Assembly (NCBI RefSeq): GCF_029891575.1
Contig: NZ_JARZHF010000005.1
Coordinates: 62,001-126,000 of the forward strand
From: Salipaludibacillus daqingensis
GTDB taxonomy: Bacteria > Bacillota > Bacilli > Bacillales > Salisediminibacteriaceae
Direction of reading: 5' to 3'
Length of the DNA stretch: 64,000 bases
Under the pieces are notes generated by a model. The model had not been told where the DNA came from, did not search any database, and was given only the letters and a program-made list of their open reading frames with translations. A program made the position numbers and the translations under genes. This document shows, piece after piece, positions 10,845 to 20,238 of the stretch; within the stretch, counting starts at the first letter, position 1; each line of letters starts with the position of its first letter.

Positions 10845-11480
10845 TTAGTATAAAACTGCTGATGATTTAGAATCATCTCTCAGATGATCCATTCGATTTG
10901 TATAATGAAGCTTTGCATTACCTTCGTCATCCAATTCAACTTTAGTAATTCCCGTATTCCCTATCACAAAAGGCCTCTTTAACATATGCCATTCATCTCC
11001 ACCGATAAGGTACATCAACATAATACCAATAAATCCCCCATGGGAAATAACTGCAACTGTCTTATTATCATAATCAGTTGTTAACTGTTTTACTAAATAA
11101 GCGCAACGTGTCGTTACAGCATCAATTGATTCAGTTCCATTAATACCTGATGTTAATAGAGCATGAGGCTTTAATGTAGGAAACTCCTCATACATTTGTT
11201 TTCTTGTTTTTCCCTCTAACGGTCCTAAGCCTACTTCTCTCACTATATCCCATGGTTTTACTGATACAGATTGATATTGACCAATTTCTTCAGCTGTTAT
11301 CATCGCCCTTTGTAAGTCGCTAGAAAAGATTTCATCTAATTGGACGTTAGCCATCCATTGGCCTACTAATGAAGCTTGTTTTTTACCTAAATCAGATAAT
11401 GGGAACTCTGCATGTCCTTGAATAATTCCTTGTAAATTTGCTTCTGACTGACCATGACGTATAAAGTAAATTGTAACCAT
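10845..11480 (-). CDS. Histidine phosphatase family protein
   Basis: A 211-residue phosphatase or phosphoglycerate-mutase-like enzyme. The phospho-accepting His is in the RHG motif at residues 8-10 (YFIRHGQSEANLQG), and the second catalytic His is in AVISHGGFIG. Ribosome binding site GGAGGAG precedes the ATG. The length fits the cobalamin phosphatase, PhoE and YhfR group, and no cobalamin gene is nearby, so the substrate is left open. Monocistronic. Confidence 0.88.
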   Translation of the reverse strand: MVTIYFIRHGQSEANLQGIIQGHAEFPLSDLGKKQASLVGQWMANVQLDEIFSSDLQRAMITAEEIGQYQSVSVKPWDIVREVGLGPLEGKTRKQMYEEFPTLKPHALLTSGINGTESIDAVTTRCAYLVKQLTTDYDNKTVAVISHGGFIGIMLMYLIGGDEWHMLKRPFVIGNTGITKVELDDEGNAKLHYTNRMDHLRDDSKSSAVLY

Positions 11481-11621
11481 CTACGATAGCTCCTCCTATC
11501 CATCTCTGAAACATTGCATCGTTGAATCGTTTATTACTACATTATCTTCGTTTAACTAAATTTTTTCAAGAAAGACCATTGCCCATTTTAAAAAGTAGAC
11601 ATACTAGACGGCAAAATTCAC

Positions 11622-11651
11622 AAAAAAAAGAGTACTTCTCGAAAGAAGCAC
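11622..11651 (-). terminator. Terminator of the lipoprotein gene
   Basis: GTACTTCT (11632-11639) pairs with AGAAGCAC (11644-11651) around a CGAA tetraloop. The minus strand then runs into T8. Confidence 0.8.
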
Positions 11652-11664
11652 CCTCCCATACTAC

Positions 11665-12552
11665 TTATTCTTCATCTGCGCCTTCTTCTTCTTCAACAAC
11701 TTCTTCCTCATCAAACTCTGCTGTTGTCCCTTCTGGACCATATGATAAGGCCATTGCTAAAGCTGTTGCTTCGAATTCTTCATCAACGTCAGCCGGGAAT
11801 TGCAAGATTACGACATAACGCCCTTCTTCAACAACTTCGAAAAACGTATATTGCTTATAATCGTTCCCTCTAACTGCTTCATTCCATTGACCAGGCTTAC
11901 TCGCATCGCCTTCTATTTCAAAGTAAAATTGGTAAGGAACTGCATCATCTTCTATCAAAAAGCTATCAAATTGTTCTACATGACCTGCATTTTCTACTAA
12001 AGATGTCTCCATTGTCATGGAGCGATCCACATCCACGTCTGAGACAACAACACTGTCACCTTCATAAGTGAATGCTTCATGTACTGTAAATGTCAAACCG
12101 TACATGTCATGGTCTTCATCTTCAACAGTAAAATGAGCTTTTGTTTGATTTCCTAACTCTTCATATTCTACTTCCATACCTTCTAGGATCTTTACTTCTT
12201 TCCCGAACTCTGTTTCATACAGTTCAGCATCATGCGCATATTCTTCTCCATCCATTTCAAAAACAAGTTCATTATCATCTGCATCATGGTCAATCGTTAT
12301 TGGAAGTTCAGCAGCATCTGCTTCTACATCTTCCTCATTAGCATTGTTACCCATTTCATTTGCTTCATTGTTTTCATTAATTTCGTTGTTCACTTCTTCA
12401 TTCTCATCATTGTTTTCGCTATCTTCTAAATTAGCACCTGTTTCATTATTACCTGTTACATTATTATTATTTTCGTTTTCCTCTGCATCTCCACACGCCA
12501 TTAATACGAGTGACATTACACCGAAAATAAGTGTCTTTGACCATACTTTCAT
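11665..12552 (-). CDS. Acidic lipoprotein of unknown function
   Basis: A 295-residue surface lipoprotein. The signal peptide ends in the lipobox LVLMAC, with the lipidated Cys at about residue 20. It is followed by about 60 residues almost entirely of Asn, Glu and Asp, then a folded domain (about 85-270) rich in beta-type sequence, and an acidic tail of Glu and Asp. Ribosome binding site GAAAGGGG. The strongly acidic linker would remain extended outside the membrane and fits a salt-tolerant cell surface. No family is recognised. A small adhesin or stress-sensing domain is possible but unsupported. Confidence 0.8.
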   Translation of the reverse strand: MKVWSKTLIFGVMSLVLMACGDAEENENNNNVTGNNETGANLEDSENNDENEEVNNEINENNEANEMGNNANEEDVEADAAELPITIDHDADDNELVFEMDGEEYAHDAELYETEFGKEVKILEGMEVEYEELGNQTKAHFTVEDEDHDMYGLTFTVHEAFTYEGDSVVVSDVDVDRSMTMETSLVENAGHVEQFDSFLIEDDAVPYQFYFEIEGDASKPGQWNEAVRGNDYKQYTFFEVVEEGRYVVILQFPADVDEEFEATALAMALSYGPEGTTAEFDEEEVVEEEEGADEE

Positions 12553-12736
12553 GTGACTACCCCTTTCAAAACTAAAGAATAATTTCCTATTGGATTATAA
12601 CAATAAGTCTATAAAAAGGTAACCCCAATCGAAGCAAGAGTATATTTTAAATTATCTTGAAATAACGGAATCGTTGGTATATCAATGTTTCGAGCCACTA
12701 AATAAAAATATAGGAAAATGTGTAAAATTGTAAAAT

Positions 12737-12766
12737 AAAAAAACCGAAAGACAAGCTTTCAGTTTT
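12737..12766 (-). terminator. Terminator of the SE1561-like gene
   Basis: AAACCGAAAG (12741-12750) pairs imperfectly with CTTTCAGTTT (12756-12765). The minus strand continues with seven T. Confidence 0.7.
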
Positions 12767-12800
12767 CGCGATTCAAAATAATTTTCCATTGGTCGTTCAT

Positions 12801-12977
12801 TTATTCGCCTTCTTGGCGATGCTTAATACATTGTTTTTCCAAATCATCTAACATATCAATGATTCGGTCAATGTCGTCAATACCTGTTTTCTCAGGGTCT
12901 AATGAATCTAATATCTCTACAAGGTTTTCCATTCGATCATGTAGAGCATCTAATTTCGTTTGTTTTCCAGATTTCAT
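12801..12977 (-). CDS. Small SE1561-like protein
   Basis: A 58-residue, charged, probably helical cytoplasmic protein. The stretch LDSLDPEKTGIDDIDRIIDM recalls the conserved core of the SE1561 family of Bacillales, whose function is unknown. The ATG at 12977 is chosen because GAGAGGAG lies 11 bases upstream. A GTG 12 codons earlier has no ribosome binding site and would put the GGAG inside the gene. Confidence 0.65.
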   Translation of the reverse strand: MKSGKQTKLDALHDRMENLVEILDSLDPEKTGIDDIDRIIDMLDDLEKQCIKHRQEGE

Positions 12978-13153
12978 GTTTAGCGTAACTCCTCTCTCGT
13001 TGAATCCTTTCACATTTCATAGCATATTGTATCAGATTGTTTGTGAAGATCAAAATTGAAATCACTTTTTTATGAAAAGTTATTCCTTTTCATTGATTCA
13101 TGCCTTATAATATACCATTGGTCCTTGGTGACTAGGTTGAAGGAGTGAATAAA

Positions 13154-14275
13154 ATGAATGATTACAAACAAATAATTAGTCCTTCCTATGATCCATGGGA
13201 AGCATATCTTAATATAAAAGAGTTTGGAGTTCCACAATTAACAAATATAGAGTTCACAACAACGAATCTTTGTAACATGCGCTGTGAACACTGCGCAGTT
13301 GGTTATTCATTGTTAACAAAAGATCCAAAAGCACTTCCGCTTCAACTATTTATCGACAAGTTAGACGAAATACCTAACCTTAGGGCATTTAGTATTACGG
13401 GTGGAGAGCCAATGATGTCCATGAAATCGGTAAAAGAGTATGTCGTTCCCCTGTTACAATACGCCCATAACCGAGGCGCAAGGACACAAATAAACTCAAA
13501 CTTAACGATGCCATTAGAACGATATAAACTTATATTACCTTACTTAGATGTTTTACATATTTCACACAATTACGGTAGCATCGATGACTTTGCTGATATT
13601 GGCTTTGCCGTTATGGATAAAAAACCAACTCAAGAACAACGTGCGGCTTATTTTCAACGCATGGTAAAAAATAGTCAGATTCTTTCTAAAGAAGGAGTCA
13701 TCATATCTGCAGAAACGATGCTTAACAAAAGAACATTACCTCATCTCGAGAAAATACATGATCAAATTGTGCAAATGGGTTGTCAGCGTCACGAGGTGCA
13801 CCCTATGTACCCAAGCAATTTCGCAAGCGATATGTCGATTGCCAGCCTAGATCAAATAAGAGAAGGGATTCATCGTTTGCTTGATCATCGTGACGTTAAA
13901 ACGTGGATGTTGTTCGGCACCCTTCCTTTTTATGCTTGTAATGAAACAAAGGAAGACCAAGAGTTGCTTGCCCGATTATTCAATACAGAAAACGTCACTG
14001 TTCGCAATGACCCAGACGGACGCTCAAGGCTAAATGTCAATATTTTCGATGGAACAGTCCACGTGACAGACTTCACTTCCGAAGGAGCTTTAGGTTCTAT
14101 TCACGATCAATCCTTGCCTGAAGCTTTCGAGAAATGGCAACAAACGGATTTAGCCAAGACGATTGATTGTCACTGCTCTGAAGCGGAATGTTTAGGACCA
14201 AATCTCTTAGTAAAAGATGCCTATTATCAAAACATTGACTTTAAAAGTAGATCAGCTAATGTTAAAAAAATATAG
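13154..14275 (+). CDS. yfkAB: Radical SAM/CxCxxxxC motif protein YfkAB
   Basis: A 373-residue radical SAM enzyme. The cluster-binding motif CNMRCEHC is at Cys40, Cys44 and Cys47. A C-terminal CHCSEAEC (C-x-C-x4-C, about residue 345) defines the YfkAB family. GGEP of the radical SAM core is present (SITGGEPMMS). The start at ATG 13154 follows GAAGGAG. In B. subtilis yfkA/yfkB and yfkD are neighbours, and here yfkD follows convergently. The reaction is unknown. Confidence 0.92.
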   Translation: MNDYKQIISPSYDPWEAYLNIKEFGVPQLTNIEFTTTNLCNMRCEHCAVGYSLLTKDPKALPLQLFIDKLDEIPNLRAFSITGGEPMMSMKSVKEYVVPLLQYAHNRGARTQINSNLTMPLERYKLILPYLDVLHISHNYGSIDDFADIGFAVMDKKPTQEQRAAYFQRMVKNSQILSKEGVIISAETMLNKRTLPHLEKIHDQIVQMGCQRHEVHPMYPSNFASDMSIASLDQIREGIHRLLDHRDVKTWMLFGTLPFYACNETKEDQELLARLFNTENVTVRNDPDGRSRLNVNIFDGTVHVTDFTSEGALGSIHDQSLPEAFEKWQQTDLAKTIDCHCSEAECLGPNLLVKDAYYQNIDFKSRSANVKKI

Positions 14276-14290
14276 TTCAAAGAAATAAAT

Positions 14291-14316
14291 GGTCACCTTA
14301 CTAATTGTAGGGTGAC
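14291..14316 (+). terminator. Weak hairpin after yfkAB
   Basis: GTCACC (14292-14297) pairs with GGTGAC (about 14310-14315). No clear T-run follows. Confidence 0.35.
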
Positions 14317-14336
14317 TATTGACTTATTATTGAAAG

Positions 14337-14372
14337 TAAAAAACCCCTGAAAAAATATCTTACCTCCAGGGG
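14337..14372 (-). terminator. Terminator of yfkD
   Basis: CCCCTG (14344-14349) pairs with CAGGGG (14367-14372). The minus strand then reads TTTTTTA. Confidence 0.75.
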
Positions 14373-14387
14373 GAAATATTGAAATCT

Positions 14388-15203
14388 TTATCTCGGTTCT
14401 TCCGTTGTATCCATTTTGAAATTCACATAGTCTTGAACCGGAATCCAAGCTCCAATGCCTTGCTGAGTTAAATTTTTAACTTCCAACGATGGTTTATCCC
14501 CTCTAATTTCCAAAAAGACTTCTCCATAAGTTAGCTTTCCTTTTTCATTAACAGCTGGTACGAATGTATTTAAATACCCCATTTTGTTTGGTGCAACAGA
14601 AAAAGTCCGCTCTGGTTGTGTTCCAAAACCAATCATTGTTGAAAAACTTAGTGGTAAATTCGTTTGTTCTGATGCAGCAACTAACATCATTTGTCTTACC
14701 ATTTCTTTTTCAGGTACTTCTGCTGTTAGTCCACCTTTTACTTGTTTTTGTTGTTGTTGATTGTACTGAATTTTTTTATTCCCTTGACCACTTCGATTAT
14801 CTACCATATTCGTATTTATCTTTTCATAATCCCAATTCATCACTGTTTCCTCTGATTCATACGATAAAGGCCAATGCCCCAAGTAGATCGAAGCATGCAT
14901 TCCAATCGCTAATTTAGACCCTCTCATTGTCGACTCATTCATCATCTTTAGTAAATCATGATTATCAATAGTGACTTCGGTGGATTGAAGAAGTTTTTCA
15001 GCTAAAGGACTTGGTTGTAACTTTGGCAAATCTTGAGAAGGGTTGGGATACGTGTTTTCTTTTGCTATTCTCATTGCCGATTCTGGTATTTCAATTTTTT
15101 GATATTCGTTTTTTTCTTTGTCATTGTCTTCAGCAAAGATAGTACTTGGTATAAAAAAGACACAAAAACAAAGAATCAATATTGAATAAAGACATTTCTT
15201 CAC
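14388..15203 (-). CDS. yfkD: YfkD-like secreted protein
   Basis: A 271-residue exported protein with a signal peptide (about 1-24, cleavage near IFAED). The middle (MHASIYLGHWPLSYES) and the region GFGTQPERTFSVAPNKMGY match my recollection of the YfkD family of Bacillus, and the neighbouring yfkAB supports this. The GTG start at 15203 follows AAAGGAGGA. Glutamine-rich stretch near residue 150 (YNQQQQKQ). Function unknown. Confidence 0.78.
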   Translation of the reverse strand: MKKCLYSILILCFCVFFIPSTIFAEDNDKEKNEYQKIEIPESAMRIAKENTYPNPSQDLPKLQPSPLAEKLLQSTEVTIDNHDLLKMMNESTMRGSKLAIGMHASIYLGHWPLSYESEETVMNWDYEKINTNMVDNRSGQGNKKIQYNQQQQKQVKGGLTAEVPEKEMVRQMMLVAASEQTNLPLSFSTMIGFGTQPERTFSVAPNKMGYLNTFVPAVNEKGKLTYGEVFLEIRGDKPSLEVKNLTQQGIGAWIPVQDYVNFKMDTTEEPR

Positions 15204-15263
15204 ATTAAACCATCCTCCTTTTCTCCATATAGTTTCTCAATGATGATATTAGTTTTGCTTAAA

Positions 15264-15298
15264 AACAAAAAAATATCCCTGCAATATATGCAGGGATA
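15264..15298 (-). terminator. Terminator of the TPR/dynamin-like gene
   Basis: Perfect stem TATCCCTGCA (15274-15283) with TGCAGGGATA (15289-15298). The minus strand continues with seven T. Confidence 0.9.
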
Positions 15299-15364
15299 GC
15301 ATTCTTTTCTTTACTATGATTGTTAATTATTATTTATTAGCTTCTATTTTTAAGATTGAACTAC

Positions 15365-18031
15365 TTAAGCAGTAGGTGTTGTTACACTCATTTCATCAAT
15401 CATTTCACATTGAAGCAGTCTAACTTCAAAGATTTTTAGTGGATCATAGAAAGAATCAGGATGTTTCTTCATTGTTTCTAATTTTTCTTTAGCCTGAGTA
15501 ATCTCCAATTCTGCTTCTTCTATGCGCTCTTTCACTTCTACCAGTGGTTCTTCAAATGACATACGGATATCTGATTTTAACGCTTTCTCGAATAAATCGA
15601 ATTCCATGAAAAACTGATCAATAATTTCCGTTGATACATGTTCAAAATGACTATTTTTAATGTACCTTTGATATTGACTATATAAAACCTGTTTGTTTTT
15701 CTGCATATTTCCTAACAATTTACCAGCACTTTTCAATAACAACTGTGATGGTATGAGACGATTCATCACATTGATTCGTTGCACTTCCGACCTGTTCATC
15801 ATTCGATTTAAATCCCGTTTCCAGTCTTTCAATACTTGGAAGTCACATGTTAAGTTCATACGATCTTCCTCATACATCTTATTAAACGCGACGCTCATCT
15901 CATTTAAATAATTTTGTGTTTTTGTTAATTCGGCACGTGATTCTTGCATCCATCTATTCACACCTGATTCAAATGCAGGAACTAGATCGCGATTGATATA
16001 GTGTGTAATTTTTTGATTCATTGATTTTTCTAGCTCTTCATGCACTTGTCTATAATCAGCCTCTTCATCCAAATCATCCGCTACTGTTCGAAGTAGGGGA
16101 GGAATATCTTCCCATACTTTTCTTTTCATTTCTTCTTTAAGATCAATATAAGTTTGCAGCAAGTCTTGGCTCTTTTCCGTTTTCGAATCTTCCAGGTGAT
16201 TTACTAAACCTTTTAACTTGTTTCGCACTTGATCATTAAACGTCACTTTTTCTTTGAATATCGTTTCTTTCGTCATTCGCTGATCCAGTAAATGAGAAAT
16301 CATTGATCGAGCCACATAGAGCAACCTACTTGCTTTATCTGGATTCACTTGCGCAACTGATGACTGAAACTGCGTTTGGATGAAAGGTTGTAAAGATGCT
16401 AAATCGCTTTTAGAAGTGACGCTAAACTGTCTAGAAGAAGGATACTTTTCCGAAAGGATTTCTTTCACCTTTTCAGACCCACTGTCATTTTCCAGGTTAT
16501 TTATGACGAAATGAATTGGGGCACCAGGGTATTTTTCAGACCAATGATTTAATAAAGGATCTTCCCCATCAATCAATAATTGCTTGTTTCCAATGACATA
16601 TAACATTCCACTAGCGATTTTCGCATATTCTTGTTTTTCTTTTATCTTTGAAGAGGCATAAACAAGAGTCCCTTCCAACTTAGTTAAAAACAACGATGGC
16701 CATGTTAATTCGATCAAGTCTCCATTATCCAGTTCATTCATATCTATAACAGACCGAGTTTCCTCATCAGTAATCTTTTTCATGTCAGGATGTTCACCAG
16801 GGCCAACAAATGCCGTAATCGGATCATCCGTCAATAAATCTTCTTCAAAAATAGTATTTAATAACGAAGAAGCTCCGTTACCCGTTACAAAGATATAATG
16901 ATGATTATATTTTTCTAATTGCGATAAAAGCCATTTTTGTTTATTCCCAACATTTACATCATTCTCATTAGCCCAAGTCATGATTGTTTGCAAAAGAAGA
17001 GTTATTTCATTTTCTTTCATTAACGAGTCGGGACGCGTTAATACATACCTCTCTGCCTCTTTGATCATTTCTGAATCCAATGTTTGTGGAAAGATATCAT
17101 CCCATGCTAAAACGGCTGTTGCAGGAAATAACGACGTTCTTTCCTTTGTTAATTTTAGCCAAGTGGAAAGAAGGTCTGGAATAATACCTTTTAGCGAATG
17201 GATTAAATATTGTCCGTTCATCAATTGTAAATAACTCTTATAGTAAATGGTAGTAATCTCTTGCCAAGGTTCGTCCTGAGTAACATCTATTTTTGCAAAA
17301 ATATCATTCATCGTTTTCAACCAGGCTAAACTTGAAGGACCATTTTCGAAATTAGCTGATAAAGACGTTACTAATTTACAAAACTTTTGTTGATCTATTT
17401 CGTATAATGGAAGTAACACTTGCTCAAAGTAAACTGGTGAAAAGTCATTTATATAGTCGTTTTCAATATAGCCATTTAATGTCGTAAACCAATGCAAAGA
17501 CTTCGTTCGCGCCGCTTCATGAACAGCTAACTCTACTGCTTTCTTCCATTCCTGTCGATCTTCATAAAATGCTCGTGCAATATCCGTTACATTTGGATAG
17601 TCCGGGTTAATTGTTAACGCTTTTTCCATGTACTTTTTAGCTTTATCAGGTTGGTCTTTTTCTGAATATAACGTCAGTAATTGCAAGCAAACTTCAATAG
17701 AGAGTGTCGTACTATCGGTTTGAATCCCAATATACGTTTTTTCTGCTTCATTTAACCATCCTAAGTTATAATAAGCATCCCCAATGTTTTTACTCGCCCA
17801 CGGTTGCAATTCACCTTTCACGTTTGCCCATTTATACACAGCTGCTTCCATGTCTTTATGGTGATAATAAACTTCACCTTGAGCAAAACGAATCAGAGAT
17901 AACTCCGATCCTTCATTTAATTGCTCTTGAAAAAAAGCAGTACCTAGCGCTTTAACCGGATACTTCTTACTATCTTCTTCTACGATTGTATGAAAATATG
18001 TTTTATTAATCAGGTGTTCTTCTTTGTTCAT
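15365..18031 (-). CDS. TPR protein with degenerate dynamin-like GTPase domain
   Basis: An 888-residue cytoplasmic protein of uncertain role. Residues about 40-180 look like tetratricopeptide repeats (e.g. WASKNIGDAYYNLGWLNEAE). Residues about 375-600 resemble a dynamin-family GTPase that has lost its key residues. The P-loop position reads GNGASSLLN (384-392) with no lysine, and the NKxD position reads INNLEND (510-516). The rest is long helical, coiled-coil-like sequence. The ATG at 18031 follows AGGAGGGA; an upstream extension lacks a ribosome binding site. If the resemblance is right it is a pseudo-GTPase scaffold. Confidence 0.7.
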   Translation of the reverse strand: MNKEEHLINKTYFHTIVEEDSKKYPVKALGTAFFQEQLNEGSELSLIRFAQGEVYYHHKDMEAAVYKWANVKGELQPWASKNIGDAYYNLGWLNEAEKTYIGIQTDSTTLSIEVCLQLLTLYSEKDQPDKAKKYMEKALTINPDYPNVTDIARAFYEDRQEWKKAVELAVHEAARTKSLHWFTTLNGYIENDYINDFSPVYFEQVLLPLYEIDQQKFCKLVTSLSANFENGPSSLAWLKTMNDIFAKIDVTQDEPWQEITTIYYKSYLQLMNGQYLIHSLKGIIPDLLSTWLKLTKERTSLFPATAVLAWDDIFPQTLDSEMIKEAERYVLTRPDSLMKENEITLLLQTIMTWANENDVNVGNKQKWLLSQLEKYNHHYIFVTGNGASSLLNTIFEEDLLTDDPITAFVGPGEHPDMKKITDEETRSVIDMNELDNGDLIELTWPSLFLTKLEGTLVYASSKIKEKQEYAKIASGMLYVIGNKQLLIDGEDPLLNHWSEKYPGAPIHFVINNLENDSGSEKVKEILSEKYPSSRQFSVTSKSDLASLQPFIQTQFQSSVAQVNPDKASRLLYVARSMISHLLDQRMTKETIFKEKVTFNDQVRNKLKGLVNHLEDSKTEKSQDLLQTYIDLKEEMKRKVWEDIPPLLRTVADDLDEEADYRQVHEELEKSMNQKITHYINRDLVPAFESGVNRWMQESRAELTKTQNYLNEMSVAFNKMYEEDRMNLTCDFQVLKDWKRDLNRMMNRSEVQRINVMNRLIPSQLLLKSAGKLLGNMQKNKQVLYSQYQRYIKNSHFEHVSTEIIDQFFMEFDLFEKALKSDIRMSFEEPLVEVKERIEEAELEITQAKEKLETMKKHPDSFYDPLKIFEVRLLQCEMIDEMSVTTPTA

Positions 18032-18208
18032 ACTCGATCCCTCCTGTTTGCAACAATTGTAGATATTATAAGGAAATTGAAATTGATGGAAACAAGCCTT
18101 ATCCTTATATACTTCGTTGAAGAAGTATTTTTTTCGACGCTTATTACACATTTTTGACGAAATCAGACAAAATATTTACCTTTATTCTACCATGTATTCC
18201 CTATCATT

Positions 18209-19594
18209 CTATCGATTTGTTGATGCTTCGTTACTTTTATTTTTTGTTTGACCTTTATCTTCTAGGACATCAATCTCGTGCCAACGTCCAAAACGATAAT
18301 ATAATATCGCTAACAAGCTACTTATAACAAGACTTGCTGCCATACCAACCCCGATTCCTCTTTCCCCTAACCAGAGCGAAAACAAATACGTAAGTGGGAA
18401 ACGAAGGACCCAAAATGACAAAATATTCAAGATAAATACTTGAAACATCGCCCCTGCTGCACGAATAACCCCATTCAATACGAAATTGATTCCTAGAAAA
18501 GGATAGAAAAATGCAACCGTTTGAACATACATCGTCCCAAATGCTACAGTATCTGGTTCTTGAACAAACATAGAGATAGCGGATTCAGCACTGAAAAAAA
18601 CAATCGTACTTAAACTTAATGACACTATTGCAATAAGTATGAGACCATTTTTAGAAATATCACTTACACGGTCCCACTTACCTGCACCAATATTTTGTCC
18701 TGCCATGCTATTAATCGCTGAACCTAGCGTAAGTGCCGGTAACATAATTAAACTATCCAACCTTTGAGCTGCTCCAAACCCTGCAACCACATCTTCACCA
18801 AATCCAGTCACAACCGTCATGATGGCTAATACCCCTCCAGAAATCACCATCATGGATAACCCTGAAGGTAGCCCTAATTTGAAAATCCGTTTCATTTGAT
18901 CCATCGCAGGTAAAAATGGAATTGAAAATGGAACGCCTGCTTTATAAATAGAATAGATTAATCCGTATACAAAAGCAGTTCCTTGAGAAACAATCGTTGC
19001 ATAAGCTGCTCCTGCAATTCCTAAATCAAATACCGATATGAAAACTGGATCTAATATCGTATTAAGAATAACTGCTAAGAGAACAAACCTTATAGGGGTT
19101 TTACTATCTCCTAGAGCTCTCAACACGGTAGCTATAAAATTATAACCAAATAAAAACAAAATCCCGATAAAGTTAATTCGTAAATACAGTGTCGCAAGAG
19201 GAAGAATATCATCAGGAGTCCCCATCCACTGTAAAATTGATCCAGATATAAAATACCCGAGCACTCCAAGTAAAAACGTCAATGCCCCTAATATAACAAC
19301 AAATCCATTTAAAGATTTCTTTAATCCCTCCTCATCCTTTGCCCCTTTATGCTGTGAGAGGATTGTTAATGTTGCTGTATTAATACCAATAATAAATGCG
19401 AGAATCGTAAAGACTACCGTTCCAGAAATTGCAATGGCTCCTAGGGCATTCGCCCCCAGTAAATTTCCAACCCATATAGAGTCAATCACTTGGTACGAAG
19501 TCTGCAAGATATTCGTCAAGAAAATTGGTGAAGAGTATAGGATCATCTTTTTTAAAATGCTACCTTCCGTGAAATCGTATTGTTGATTACTCAT
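18209..19594 (-). CDS. MATE family efflux transporter
   Basis: A 461-residue multidrug and toxin extrusion antiporter with about 12 membrane helices in two repeats. MATE-typical sequences include QTSYQVIDSIWVGNLLGANA near the N-terminus and AAQRLDSLIMLPALTLGSAI in the middle. It ends in a short polar tail. Start near GAAGGAAT. It probably exports cationic compounds in exchange for Na+ or H+. Its 3' end lies 177 bp from the TPR gene start on the same strand, with no terminator seen between. Confidence 0.93.
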   Translation of the reverse strand: MSNQQYDFTEGSILKKMILYSSPIFLTNILQTSYQVIDSIWVGNLLGANALGAIAISGTVVFTILAFIIGINTATLTILSQHKGAKDEEGLKKSLNGFVVILGALTFLLGVLGYFISGSILQWMGTPDDILPLATLYLRINFIGILFLFGYNFIATVLRALGDSKTPIRFVLLAVILNTILDPVFISVFDLGIAGAAYATIVSQGTAFVYGLIYSIYKAGVPFSIPFLPAMDQMKRIFKLGLPSGLSMMVISGGVLAIMTVVTGFGEDVVAGFGAAQRLDSLIMLPALTLGSAINSMAGQNIGAGKWDRVSDISKNGLILIAIVSLSLSTIVFFSAESAISMFVQEPDTVAFGTMYVQTVAFFYPFLGINFVLNGVIRAAGAMFQVFILNILSFWVLRFPLTYLFSLWLGERGIGVGMAASLVISSLLAILYYRFGRWHEIDVLEDKGQTKNKSNEASTNR

Positions 19595-19659
19595 CGCCTT
19601 ATTCCTTCCCGTTAATCTTCGTATATTACAAAATTAGTTATTTTGAAACTAAAATGATC

Positions 19660-19685
19660 AAAAAAGGAAGGGGATTCCCTTCCTT
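19660..19685 (-). terminator. Terminator of the OsmC gene
   Basis: Perfect stem AAGGAAGGG (19664-19672) with CCCTTCCTT (19677-19685). The minus strand continues TTTTGATC. Confidence 0.85.
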
Positions 19686-19693
19686 CACAATAA

Positions 19694-20074
19694 TTAATGA
19701 ATTTCAAATGTTTCGCTTATTTCAACAGAATCAACGACTGTTTGAGCCATCGGACAATTTTTGCTTGCTAAATCTACCGCTTTCTCTACTTTTTTCTCTG
19801 ATAATCCTTCCCCTTTAATAATATAATGAAGTTTAATGTGTGTTAAACGATTCGCTCGTTTTGGATCACGAGTCACATCCGCTTCTACTTGTATATCATT
19901 CACAGTCATTCGTTGTTTCTCCATGACCTTCCTTAAGACGGAACCACTGCATACAGCTATAGAACTTACCATCAATTGAAAAGGACGAAATCCTTTTTGT
20001 TCGTTTCCAGAAACGACGAGTTTCCCAAAATCAAACTCGGTTTCAAAAGCATCTTCCGTATAATGAAATTTCAT
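19694..20074 (-). CDS. OsmC family protein
   Basis: A 126-residue protein of the OsmC/Ohr fold. The two expected cysteines are present in SSIAVCSGSVLRK (about 55-67) and KNCPMAQTV (about 107-115), so thiol peroxidase activity towards organic hydroperoxides is plausible. The length fits the short YhfA-like subgroup rather than Ohr. Ribosome binding site GGAAGGAAG. Single gene with its own terminator. Confidence 0.88.
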   Translation of the reverse strand: MKFHYTEDAFETEFDFGKLVVSGNEQKGFRPFQLMVSSIAVCSGSVLRKVMEKQRMTVNDIQVEADVTRDPKRANRLTHIKLHYIIKGEGLSEKKVEKAVDLASKNCPMAQTVVDSVEISETFEIH

Positions 20075-20238
20075 AAAATATCTTCCTTTCCATTCGTTTT
20101 TCGTTCTTTCATTCTAATCATCTTTCATTCGTTCGTCACGCAAAAAGACTTCATCAGCTTGCAAAGATAAAAAAACCGATTACAATTGAGATTGGTGAGT
20201 TTTATACCTAATTCCCCTATTTAAGGAGCGTATAACAA

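Noticed and set aside
11522-11818. Ser-rich plus-strand frame
   Set aside because: It runs opposite the acidic C-terminus of the lipoprotein gene (GAA/GAT codons read as TTC/ATC and Ser) and has no start signal.
13014-13153. Riboswitch upstream of yfkAB
   Set aside because: The leader is short and shows no conserved riboswitch core or terminator.
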